The notes under the pieces are model-generated. The model worked only from the letters and a program-made list of their open reading frames with translations. It was not told the DNA's origin and made no database searches. DNA of 13,549 nt from NCBI GenBank assembly GCA_036721445.1, contig DAIMKZ010000055.1, forward strand, positions 1 through 13,549, written 5' to 3'. This stretch comes from UBA4055 sp036721445. Lineage in GTDB: Bacteria; UBA4055. Below are positions 1 through 7,555 of the stretch, one piece after another (position 1 is the stretch's first letter; each line of letters begins with the position of its first letter). The position numbers and the translations under genes were made by a program.

Positions 1-1491
1 CCCGCTTTGAGAATAATGCTGCCTCCTGTCATTCTCTCACTTCTGATTGTTCTTCCCCAGTCAATCCTTTCAGGATTTATATTTACCAGTGCCGTAGAAG
101 TATATAAAGACAGTACAAAGAGCATTTCAGAAAGATTCGGAAGCGTGTATTTCTTTAATACTGCCGGAGCGTTTATAGGTCCTTTTCTTGCTGCCTTCGT
201 TCTGATACCTAACGCCGGAGTTGTCCGTTCACTTATGATTGTTTCGCTGCTTTCAACGGCTGTATCAGCTTACATCGGATTCAAAAATAAAATATGGTCA
301 GGCAGTTTCCGGTTGTTCTCGATAATATTCTCAATATCGGTCGCAGCAGCGCTGTTCCTGCCTCAGATAAAGATCATGCCTCCCTCATTCTCAATGACTG
401 AAAGGGAAATATTATTCTATAGAGAGACGGTCGAGGCAACTCTTGTAGTGGGACAGGAAAAAGATACCGGACTTAAATACACGTATTTTAATAATAATTC
501 TGTGATCGGAAGCTCTTATGATGCGGTCAAAGCAGTAAAACTTCTGGGTCACCTTCCTTTCCTGGTATCGAAAGTTCCTGAAAAAGCTCTGATAGTCGGC
601 TTCGGGATAGGAGTCACGACCTCGACTGTTCTTCAGCATCCCGAAGTTCGCTCGGTGATCTGCGTCGAGCTGGCAGAAGAGCTGAAGGAGGCCGCCGTCC
701 TGTACAGTGATCTTAACAATGATGTAGTGAACGATCCAAGGCTGAAAATAATCGGCAACGACGGCAGGCACTTTTTGCAGAACTCAAATGAAAAATACGA
801 TCTGATCTCATCTGATCCGACGCATCCGGTACTCGGTTCAGGAAATCTTTATTCCGAAGAATATTTTCAGCTGTGCTACGACCATCTCACCGATGAGGGA
901 ATGGTCACGCAGTATCTTCCGATGCACAAACTGCTTTTCGAAGACTATGCAGGCATAATCAAGACATTTAATACAGTATTTGAAAATACTACGGTCTGGC
1001 TCGGCCACACTCATACGATACTTGTCGGAACAATAAAACCGCTTAAGATCGATTTCGCGGACTTCAGCAGCAAAGCTTCTCAGATAAAAGACCAGTATTT
1101 ATACAACGATCCGTACAGTCTGGCATCATTCCTGATCCTGGACAGCAGTTCGGTAGCAAAAATGACCGGAGGAGCTGCAGTATGTCATGATGATAAATCT
1201 TATCTCGACTTCTTCAAATTCGACAGTTTCCTTCCTGAGAACTGGAGCATTAACGCGCAAAAACTTTTGGAATACATTGCGCCGTCCGGTATAATATACA
1301 ATATTGGCGATCAGCAAAAATATGAAAGATTCTGTATATCGACCAAACTTGTTCTTCAGGGCCTGATACGCTCGATGTCTGGTGATCTCCGGGGCTATCT
1401 CAGCAAACTTTACGAAGCTTATCAGATCACTCCAGAAAATCAGGAAATATCATTTCTTATCAGACTGGAGAACCTGAAAAGCGGTAATTAG
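1..1491 (+). CDS. Membrane-anchored spermidine synthase-like protein (5' truncated)
   Basis: The reading frame is open to the window edge, so the start lies upstream and the TTG at 7 is probably internal. The visible N-terminal part holds about four hydrophobic segments (roughly residues 5-27, 49-68, 73-92 and 103-119, counting from base 7), including an NTAGAFIGP-type segment typical of fused MFS/spermidine-synthase proteins. A Rossmann SAM/dcSAM-binding domain follows: the glycine motif VGFGIG is at 595-612, followed by the acidic strand end ICVELAEE. The catalytic loop is DPTHPV (814-831) followed by LYSEEYF. In true aminopropyltransferases this loop is DS(S/T)DP, so the first Asp is kept and the second is His. 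About 90 C-terminal residues look helical and I do not recognise them. Polyamine synthesis is therefore not assured; a membrane-bound aminopropyl- or methyltransferase-like role is as far as the sequence goes. No speD is nearby. The gene ends exactly where the convergent batC ends. Confidence 0.8.
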   Translation, partial: PALRIMLPPVILSLLIVLPQSILSGFIFTSAVEVYKDSTKSISERFGSVYFFNTAGAFIGPFLAAFVLIPNAGVVRSLMIVSLLSTAVSAYIGFKNKIWSGSFRLFSIIFSISVAAALFLPQIKIMPPSFSMTEREILFYRETVEATLVVGQEKDTGLKYTYFNNNSVIGSSYDAVKAVKLLGHLPFLVSKVPEKALIVGFGIGVTTSTVLQHPEVRSVICVELAEELKEAAVLYSDLNNDVVNDPRLKIIGNDGRHFLQNSNEKYDLISSDPTHPVLGSGNLYSEEYFQLCYDHLTDEGMVTQYLPMHKLLFEDYAGIIKTFNTVFENTTVWLGHTHTILVGTIKPLKIDFADFSSKASQIKDQYLYNDPYSLASFLILDSSSVAKMTGGAAVCHDDKSYLDFFKFDSFLPENWSINAQKLLEYIAPSGIIYNIGDQQKYERFCISTKLVLQGLIRSMSGDLRGYLSKLYEAYQITPENQEISFLIRLENLKSGN

Positions 1492-2213
<722 letters not shown>

Positions 2214-2217
<4 letters not shown>

Positions 2218-3215
2218 GCGGCTCTCTCCTTTCCTTTTTCTCCAATAAACAGATCTGCTATGAACAATAAAAGCGATAAAAATACAAGTAACTGGAATCT
2301 GTGGTCATAATCTTTAAAGATTTTTTCATCGAATTCTTTTTTCTCAAGCCTGGATATATCAGAAAATATTTCCTTCAGCTCAGTATCACCGACAGACGAA
2401 TAGTAGTAATTGCCGTTACCTTCCATGGCTATTTTCTTCAGGTTGATCTCGTTAAGTTTAGTTATTACGGTATTTCCATCGCTGTCCTTAAGAAAACCGT
2501 TTCCTGAAGGAATGGGTACACCCTCCGGGGATCCTATGCCGATGGTGTAAACAACAGCTCCACCGTCTTTAAGTTTCTTTACCTCATATTCAATTCCTTC
2601 CTCGTGATCTTCGCCGTCAGAGATAAGAACCACGAGCTTGTGTTTTTTTTCATCCCCCGAGAATACAGTGCCCGAGATCCTCAGCGCTTCCGCCAGAGAT
2701 GTTCCATCCTGCGGTAAAAGGGAAGTATCCATCATATCTAGAAACATGAGAGCAGCGTCATAATCAGTGGTTAAAGGGCACTGTATGAAAGCTTTGCTGG
2801 TAAAACCGACTAGAGCTATTCTGTCGCCTTCCAGCCCGTTTATGAAATTCTGAACCTCATGCTTTGTTTTCTTAAGCCTGCTCGGAGCGATATCTTCCGC
2901 CTGCATGGACCTTGAAAGGTCGATCGCGACAACGATGTCGATGCCCCGTCTTTTTACTTTTACGAGTTTAGATCCGATCTGGGGACCGGCTAACGCGATT
3001 ATCAGTATCGTAAAGGCCGCTGTCTGAATTGTCCTTTTGAGGATCAATTTTTTTCTCGAAACACTTCCCGCAAGTTTTTGTTCAAGGGGGCCGCCTGTAA
3101 AATCCCTTATGTTCCTCAGTCTTTTTCGTAAAGAAGTAAAAAGTATAACTGCTGCCGGCAGAACAAGCCACAGCAGGTTCAGGTATTCGGGTTTGAAAAA
3201 TTTCAGTCTTTCCAT
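2214..3215 (-). CDS. batB: BatB-like von Willebrand factor A membrane protein
   Basis: 333 residues. Two N-terminal membrane segments (about residues 12-29 and 63-78) and one near the C-terminus (about 308-326) bracket a VWA domain. The metal-ion-dependent adhesion site is complete: DLSRS at 99-103, the Thr in PLTTD around 149, and ISDGED with Asp199. The stretch KVKRRGIDIVVAIDLSRSM, followed by AEDIAPSRL, is characteristic of BatA/BatB; BatB is preferred because of the following batC. The loop between the last two segments faces the periplasm or cytoplasm according to the family model; the sequence alone does not settle this. Family members work with MoxR ATPases and other Bat proteins, but no moxR, DUF58, batD or batE gene is in the window. 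It is the first gene of a two-gene unit. The ribosome-binding site is weak (GAGA-type) and I could not find a convincing minus-strand promoter in the AT-rich upstream region. Confidence 0.87.
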
Positions 3216-3334
3216 ACAGTCTCTGATCTCTCTGATTTTTTTAGGCTTTTACTTTTCAGGCATCGGATTGTTCTCAAAATACTGCACAAATATAAATAAT
3301 TTTTTAAAATGCTGATACATTTTAATTTTTTTTG

Positions 3335-3363
3335 TTGATAAACCGTTAATTGGATGTTATATT
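3335..3363 (+). promoter_or_regulatory. Sigma-70-type promoter for the secreted protein gene
   Basis: TTGATA (3335-3340), a 17-base spacer, then TATATT (3358-3363). Transcription would start near 3370, giving a leader of about 29 bases that contains a very strong ribosome-binding site (AAAGGAGGG, 3387-3395). The match to consensus and the spacing are good, but the surroundings are AT-rich, so some chance matching is expected. Confidence 0.6.
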
Positions 3364-3398
3364 AAAATTCGTCAGGTTAATTAAAAAAAGGAGGGTCT

Positions 3399-3884
3399 AT
3401 GACAGGATCGCTGAAAAGTGTGTTCTTTTTGCTTTTCATCCTTGCTCTTATTACCGTTTGCTCTACGGAAGTTAATGCTCAGAACGGAAGGTCAGGCAGG
3501 GGAGAAGGAATTGAGAAAAATGTTGACGGAGCTGCCGGTACGGGAACTCCGGATGTAGGTGAAGACGACGAATTCACGGACGATGATTTTGAAGACGAAG
3601 TACAGTCTGATGAGGAATTCGAAAACGACCCGCCTGCGGTAAAAGAAAAAGTGAAGGCAAAAGAAACAACGAAAAAGATCTCTGACAACAAAGATAAGTC
3701 AGGCATATCTTCGTTAAGCAGGGAAACTCTGCTCGAAAAGGAAACTCAAAGGCATAAAAACCAGATGAAGCAGGTAAATGCAGTAAGAAAAAGGGCTAAG
3801 GAAATGCTTAAGAAGGCTGACGATATGGAAGCGAAAGAGCTGAAAAGGCATGACGAATCTGTACAGGAGATCAAGAACAACTGA
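3399..3884 (+). CDS. Small secreted highly charged protein, unknown function
   Basis: 161 residues. ATG 3399 is chosen because AAAGGAGGG ends 3 bases before it and a promoter lies just upstream. Residues 1-27 form a clear signal peptide: Lys6, a hydrophobic core, and a VNA|Q cleavage site. The Cys at 21 is preceded by ITV, a poor lipobox, so signal peptidase I is more likely than lipoprotein processing. The mature protein has a Gly-rich start, a strongly acidic stretch (about 51-79, with EDDEFTDDDFEDE), a Lys-rich middle, and a C-terminal helix (about 105-161) rich in Lys/Glu/Arg with heptad-like spacing, probably a coiled coil. I do not recognise a family. It is monocistronic, with its own promoter and terminator, and divergent from batBC. 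An envelope or periplasmic binding role is possible, but no function can be assigned. Confidence 0.75.
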   Translation: MTGSLKSVFFLLFILALITVCSTEVNAQNGRSGRGEGIEKNVDGAAGTGTPDVGEDDEFTDDDFEDEVQSDEEFENDPPAVKEKVKAKETTKKISDNKDKSGISSLSRETLLEKETQRHKNQMKQVNAVRKRAKEMLKKADDMEAKELKRHDESVQEIKNN

Positions 3885-3906
3885 TACTCAATTATCCGAT
3901 CTTTAG

Positions 3907-3933
3907 AAAAAGAAGCTTCGGCTTCTTTTTTTT
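3907..3933 (+). terminator. Rho-independent terminator with UUCG loop
   Basis: GAAGC (3912-3916), loop TTCG (3917-3920) and GCTTC (3921-3925) form a stem that A's (3907-3911) and T's extend. An eight-T run covers 3926-3933. The C(UUCG)G tetraloop is exceptionally stable. It ends the secreted-protein transcript 23 bases after the stop codon. The A-run/T-run symmetry could allow weak function on the other strand. Confidence 0.9.
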
Positions 3934-3949
3934 ATTTTAAAAATAAAGC

Positions 3950-3978
3950 TTGAAATTTTCAGTTAATTAGCTTAAAAT
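3950..3978 (+). promoter_or_regulatory. Sigma-70-type promoter for the response regulator-kdsB-dxs unit
   Basis: TTGAAA (3950-3955), a 17-base spacer, TAAAAT (3973-3978). Transcription would start near 3985, about 22 bases before the response regulator ATG. It lies directly after the terminator of the preceding gene, as expected for a new transcription unit. Confidence 0.65.
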
Positions 3979-4006
3979 TGCTGTTGGAATTATTGCGGAA
4001 GAAACG

Positions 4007-4357
4007 ATGGGCAAGAAAGTACTGATCATCGACGATCAGCCTGACATACTGGAAGTACTTACTGAGATAATCGAGATACTCGGCCATGAGGTAGTGGCGA
4101 TTTCATCGGGCTACAATCTTGATAAAAAATTCCAGACGAACGATTTCGATCTTGTTGTTACTGACTATCAGATGCCTGACATGACCGGGATAGACATTGC
4201 AAGGAAGATAAAGATCAAGTATCCCGGAACAAAGGTATATATTATATCGGGTTATCATCAGATACTCCCTGAGGACAAGATGGCTGAATACGGAGTATCC
4301 GGACTTCTTGATAAACCTTTTGAGATAGAAGAACTGAAAAGGATACTAAATGCTTAG
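4007..4357 (+). CDS. Stand-alone response regulator receiver domain (CheY-like)
   Basis: 116 residues, a single REC domain with no output domain. The conserved set is present: acidic pair Asp9/Asp10, phospho-acceptor Asp53 in VVTDYQMPDMTG, Ser81 in IISG (the Ser/Thr switch position), and Lys103 in DKPF. Length and the intact active site suggest a phosphorylatable signalling or phosphotransfer protein that acts by protein contact rather than DNA binding. No histidine kinase is in the window. The ribosome-binding site is modest (GGAAG, 5 bases before ATG). Its end overlaps the kdsB start by 8 bases, so it is the first gene of a kdsB-dxs unit, which links it by context to lipid A core/isoprenoid supply genes. 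Whether this reflects function or mere co-transcription is not shown by the sequence. Confidence 0.92.
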   Translation: MGKKVLIIDDQPDILEVLTEIIEILGHEVVAISSGYNLDKKFQTNDFDLVVTDYQMPDMTGIDIARKIKIKYPGTKVYIISGYHQILPEDKMAEYGVSGLLDKPFEIEELKRILNA

Positions 4358-5105
4358 ACAGAAGGTCATCGGAGTGATTCCAGCAAGATACGATTCGACG
4401 AGACTGCCCGGTAAGCCTCTTAAGGATATAAACGGCAAAAGCATGATCGTAAGAGTTGCTGAACAGGCTGGTAAAAGCATGATGCTCGATGATGTGATCG
4501 TAGCAACTGATAGCGAACTGATAAAAGATCACCTTAAAGACAGAGGCATTAAAGTGTGCATGACAGGCTCAGATATCCGTTCAGGAACAGACAGATGTTA
4601 CGAGGCTGTGAAAGATATAGACTGCGATATAGTAGTGAATATTCAGGGAGACGAACCTCTACTCGATCCTGATGTAATTGACAGGGTCGTTGATGAGCTT
4701 GCAGGAACTGAAGACGCTGTTTGCTGTACTCCGGTAATTAAAATAGGCGCTGACGGAGATCCGGACAGCAGAAATACAGTTAAGGTAGTCATGAACAATG
4801 AGCTTTGTGCTCTTTACTTCTCCAGGTCTAGAATACCGTATAATTTCAGATCAGAACCTGTATACTATAAGCATATCGGACTTTACGCTTACAGGAGCGG
4901 TTTTCTTAAAACATTCGTAAAATTACCGAGTACAACACTTGAGACCGCTGAATCGCTCGAGCAGCTAAGAATACTCGAGAACGGTTACAGGATCAAATGC
5001 GTTGAGATCTACACGGAATCTGTAGGTGTGGATACGCAGGAAGATCTTGATAAAGTTAGAAGAATAATAACTGACAAAGAAGGAAGAGTTGGGAATATTG
5101 TCTAA
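4350..5105 (+). CDS. kdsB: 3-deoxy-manno-octulosonate cytidylyltransferase (CMP-KDO synthetase)
   Basis: Activates KDO with CTP to give CMP-KDO in the cytoplasm, the donor for the inner core of LPS. The 251-residue length is normal for KdsB (about 245-255). The N-terminal nucleotide-binding signature IPARYDSTRLPGKPL is at about residues 10-24. QGDEPL begins at residue 99 and supplies a metal/nucleotide ligand Asp. HIGLYAYR and the EQLRILENGYRI segment near the C-terminus are typical of the family. ATG 4350 lies inside the end of the response regulator gene, with AAAAGGA 6 bases upstream. The gene end overlaps the dxs start region by about 8-17 bases. The presence of this gene is the best evidence that the host makes a KDO-containing outer membrane. 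Confidence 0.95.
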   Translation: MLRQKVIGVIPARYDSTRLPGKPLKDINGKSMIVRVAEQAGKSMMLDDVIVATDSELIKDHLKDRGIKVCMTGSDIRSGTDRCYEAVKDIDCDIVVNIQGDEPLLDPDVIDRVVDELAGTEDAVCCTPVIKIGADGDPDSRNTVKVVMNNELCALYFSRSRIPYNFRSEPVYYKHIGLYAYRSGFLKTFVKLPSTTLETAESLEQLRILENGYRIKCVEIYTESVGVDTQEDLDKVRRIITDKEGRVGNIV

Positions 5106-6969
5106 AATAAATTCTCCCTCGGATATAAAAAAGCTCAATACTGAAGAAATGAGGGAACTTGCCGCCGAAACGAGAAAATTCATTATAGATAATGTCGATA
5201 AGACGGGCGGTCATCTTGCTCCCAGTCTTGGTACAGTGGAACTTACGATCGCTTTAATGAAGGTATTCGACCTTCCTCAGGACAAGCTTGTGTGGGATGT
5301 GGGTCATCAGGCTTACGCCCACAAGATCTATACGGGAAGAAGAGATGTTTTTCATACCAACAGGCAGCTCGGCGGTATCAGCGGCTTTATAAAACCTTCG
5401 GAATCGATGTATGATTCATTCGGAGTCGGACATGCCTCAACATCGATCTCGGCAGGATTCGGGTTCGTTATGGCAAGAGAGATCAACGGCGAGGATTATA
5501 AAGTCATTTCGGTGATCGGTGACGGATCGATAACGGGCGGTATGGCTTATGAAGGACTGAACAATGCAGGAGTTTCCGGAAAGGATTTCATAGTAATTCT
5601 TAACGACAACGAGATGTCGATATCCAAAAATGTGGGTGCTGTATCGAAATACACTACATCTCTGCTTTCTGATCCTACTTTCAACAAGATCAGGAACGAT
5701 ATATGGGATTATGCAGGGAAATATAAACTCGGCAAGCACATCAGGAAAGGTCTGACCAAAATAGAGGACAGCTTCAAGAGTCTTCTGACTCCGGGTATAC
5801 TGTTCGAGAAGCTCGGATTTAACTATATTGGTCCTGTGGACGGTCACGACATACCGGTCCTTGTTAAAGTTCTTGAAAACATAAAGAACAAGATCACCGG
5901 TCCCGTTTTTCTACACATACTGACAGAAAAAGGTAAAGGCTACAAACCTGCTGAACAGGATGTAAAGGGAACTTACCACGGCGTAAGTCCCGGAATACTG
6001 GCATCGGATAAAAAGGTACTGAAGGACAGTCCGAAATATCAGGATGTTTTCGGGAGTACCCTCTGCGAGCTGGCAGAAAAAGATAAGAGGATCGTTGCTA
6101 TAACGGCGGCGATGAAAATAGGCACAGGTCTCAACGAATTCGCGGAACTGTACCCCGAAAGATTTTTCGATGTGGGTATAGCTGAAGAGCACGCAGTGAC
6201 TTTTGCCGCGGCCTTATCATGCAGGAACCTTAAACCCGTTGTGGCAATATATTCCACTTTTCTTCAAAGGTCGTTTGACCAGATAATACACGACTGCGCT
6301 CTTCAGGAGCTCGACATGATCTTCGCGATAGACAGATCCGGACTAGTAGGCGAGGACGGTCCGACGCATCACGGGGTCTTCGATATGTCGTATCTCAGAA
6401 TAATACCAAATATCATTATAATGTCTCCGAGCAGCGAATCAGAGCTCAGGAACATGCTTTACACAGCTTCAAAGATGAAAGGGCTTTTCGCAATAAGATA
6501 CCCCAGAGGATCAGGCGTAGGTTCTGGTTATGATTCGCCGTTCAGAATGATTGAGTTAGGGAAAGGCGAGAAGCTGACAGAGGGTTCAGATACTGCGATC
6601 TTGTGTGTCGGAAATATTACAAATCAGGTGATCAGCGCCTGCGCTATATTGAAAGAGAAAGGTATTAATCCGGCTGTTTACGACATGAAATTCATAAAAC
6701 CTCTTGATGCAGAGATACTTGATGAAGTATATTCAGGCTGCAAAAATATTATTACAGTGGAGGAAGGCAGTCTGGCCGGCGGCTTCGGTTCCGCTGTCAT
6801 GGAATATTACAATTCTAAAAGTTACAACATTGTGAACTTGAAGCGGATAGGCATTCCGGATAAATTTATTGAGCATGGAAGTACAGATAAACTGATGAAG
6901 AAAACAGGGCTAGATCATGAAGGGATAGCCGCATCTGTTGAAGAATTTGTTAAAAAAACTTCACTTTGA
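5089..6969 (+). CDS. dxs: 1-deoxy-D-xylulose-5-phosphate synthase
   Basis: TPP-dependent condensation of pyruvate and glyceraldehyde 3-phosphate to DXP, the first step of the MEP isoprenoid pathway, which also feeds thiamin and pyridoxal synthesis. 626 residues, full length. Visible motifs, numbered from 5089: GHQAYAHK with His73; the TPP/Mg motif GDGSITGG starting at Gly144 and ending with Asn158-Asn159; AEEHAV with catalytic Glu367; DRSGLVGEDGPTHHG with Arg416 and His427/His428. The C-terminal transketolase domain is intact. The start is uncertain. TTG 5089 is only about 2 bases from AAGGAAG (5080-5086), whereas TTG 5098 is 11 bases away and would give the family-typical N-terminus SKINSP. 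Either way translation starts within the end of kdsB from a TTG codon. It is the last gene of the unit; the hairpin at 7030-7054 may also stop its transcript. Confidence 0.96.
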   Translation: MGILSKINSPSDIKKLNTEEMRELAAETRKFIIDNVDKTGGHLAPSLGTVELTIALMKVFDLPQDKLVWDVGHQAYAHKIYTGRRDVFHTNRQLGGISGFIKPSESMYDSFGVGHASTSISAGFGFVMAREINGEDYKVISVIGDGSITGGMAYEGLNNAGVSGKDFIVILNDNEMSISKNVGAVSKYTTSLLSDPTFNKIRNDIWDYAGKYKLGKHIRKGLTKIEDSFKSLLTPGILFEKLGFNYIGPVDGHDIPVLVKVLENIKNKITGPVFLHILTEKGKGYKPAEQDVKGTYHGVSPGILASDKKVLKDSPKYQDVFGSTLCELAEKDKRIVAITAAMKIGTGLNEFAELYPERFFDVGIAEEHAVTFAAALSCRNLKPVVAIYSTFLQRSFDQIIHDCALQELDMIFAIDRSGLVGEDGPTHHGVFDMSYLRIIPNIIIMSPSSESELRNMLYTASKMKGLFAIRYPRGSGVGSGYDSPFRMIELGKGEKLTEGSDTAILCVGNITNQVISACAILKEKGINPAVYDMKFIKPLDAEILDEVYSGCKNIITVEEGSLAGGFGSAVMEYYNSKSYNIVNLKRIGIPDKFIEHGSTDKLMKKTGLDHEGIAASVEEFVKKTSL

Positions 6970-6971
6970 CC

Positions 6972-7000
6972 TTGCATTAAGCATAATTATGACTTATATT
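6972..7000 (+). promoter_or_regulatory. Candidate promoter of the rimP-nusA-infB operon
   Basis: TTGCAT (6972-6977), a 17-base spacer, TATATT (6995-7000). It begins 3 bases after the dxs stop. Transcription would start near 7007, giving a leader of about 63 bases that contains the hairpin at 7030-7054. A TTGACC overlapping the dxs stop (6966-6971) is a second -35-like box but has no -10 at proper spacing. Confidence 0.55.
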
Positions 7001-7029
7001 TAGCGCGTTACTTTGATGAAGAACTGCAG

Positions 7030-7054
7030 AAGTGGGAAGGCTCCCACTTTTTTT
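7030..7054 (+). promoter_or_regulatory. rimP leader hairpin (terminator/attenuator)
   Basis: GTGGGA (7032-7037), loop AGGC, TCCCAC (7042-7047), extended by A7030-A7031 pairing with T7048-T7049, then a seven-T run ending at 7054. This has the full form of an intrinsic terminator, but it lies only 8 bases before the rimP ribosome-binding site and downstream of a candidate promoter. A short G-rich hairpin followed by a U-run directly ahead of rimP is known from other bacteria (the rimP-leader RNA described in gammaproteobacteria). It therefore probably acts as an attenuator of this operon, and may also end dxs transcripts. NusA is encoded by the second gene and is a natural candidate regulator. 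Confidence 0.8.
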
Positions 7055-7069
7055 ATATGAACAAGGAGG

Positions 7070-7531
7070 GTGTTTACGGAAGACACAGCAAAAATATCTG
7101 ACGCGGTAAGGCCGATCGCAGAGAAATACGGACAGGAGCTTGTAGATATAGCGGTAACTTCTAACTCAAGAGGACCGGTACTCAGGATAGTTGTCGGTTC
7201 AAAAGAAGGTCCTACGATCGGTATTCTCACATCAATAACGAAGGAGTTCAGAAAACTTTCAGATTCAGAAGGTATGAAATTGCTCCCCCCCGATCATCAG
7301 CTCGAAGTCAGCTCGCCGGGCATAGACAGGGAACTGAGAGAGTTCAGGGATTTTTCTTGGAACGAGGGCAGGACTCTTAAGATATCTGTTAACTCAGGTG
7401 AAAAGACCGTAAATGTTGAAGGCGAACTGATAAAAGCGGGGTCTGATCATATAGTGTTAAAAACTGAGGCTGAAGAACTTGAAATAGCTTACAAAGATAT
7501 TCTGAAAGCAAAAATAAAAATAAAATTTTAA
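7070..7531 (+). CDS. rimP: Ribosome maturation factor RimP
   Basis: About 153 residues, normal for RimP, a cytoplasmic factor needed for 30S subunit maturation. The two-domain pattern is visible: N-terminal ELVDIAVTSNSRGPVLRIVV (an alpha/beta domain with the family's YVSSPGIDR-type motif appearing as LEVSSPGIDREL at about 82-93) and a C-terminal Sm-like barrel. The start is odd. GTG 7070 is the only canonical start codon near the beginning of the frame, but it directly follows the strong AAGGAGG (7063-7069), leaving no spacer. A stop codon at 7058 closes the frame upstream. ACG at 7076 has ideal spacing but is a non-standard start. First gene of the nusA-infB operon; nusA follows after 24 bases. 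A C7 run at 7285-7291 is in frame and the product reads normally across it. Confidence 0.92.
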   Translation: MFTEDTAKISDAVRPIAEKYGQELVDIAVTSNSRGPVLRIVVGSKEGPTIGILTSITKEFRKLSDSEGMKLLPPDHQLEVSSPGIDRELREFRDFSWNEGRTLKISVNSGEKTVNVEGELIKAGSDHIVLKTEAEELEIAYKDILKAKIKIKF

Positions 7532-7555
7532 TTTAAAACCCGGAGGCTGTATCAA

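Noticed and set aside
3216..3334. Minus-strand promoter for batB
   Set aside because: The region is AT-rich and gives several partial -10-like boxes, but none pairs with a -35 at 16-18 bases, so no specific site is supported.
3415..3480. Lipoprotein signal (Cys21) in the secreted protein
   Set aside because: The residues before Cys are I-T-V, not a proper lipobox, and a good VNA|Q signal peptidase I site follows at residue 27.
7285..7291. Possible frameshift at the C7 run in rimP (and the G-run at 13007-13019 in nrnA)
   Set aside because: Both reading frames continue with conserved family motifs on each side of the run, so no frameshift is evident.
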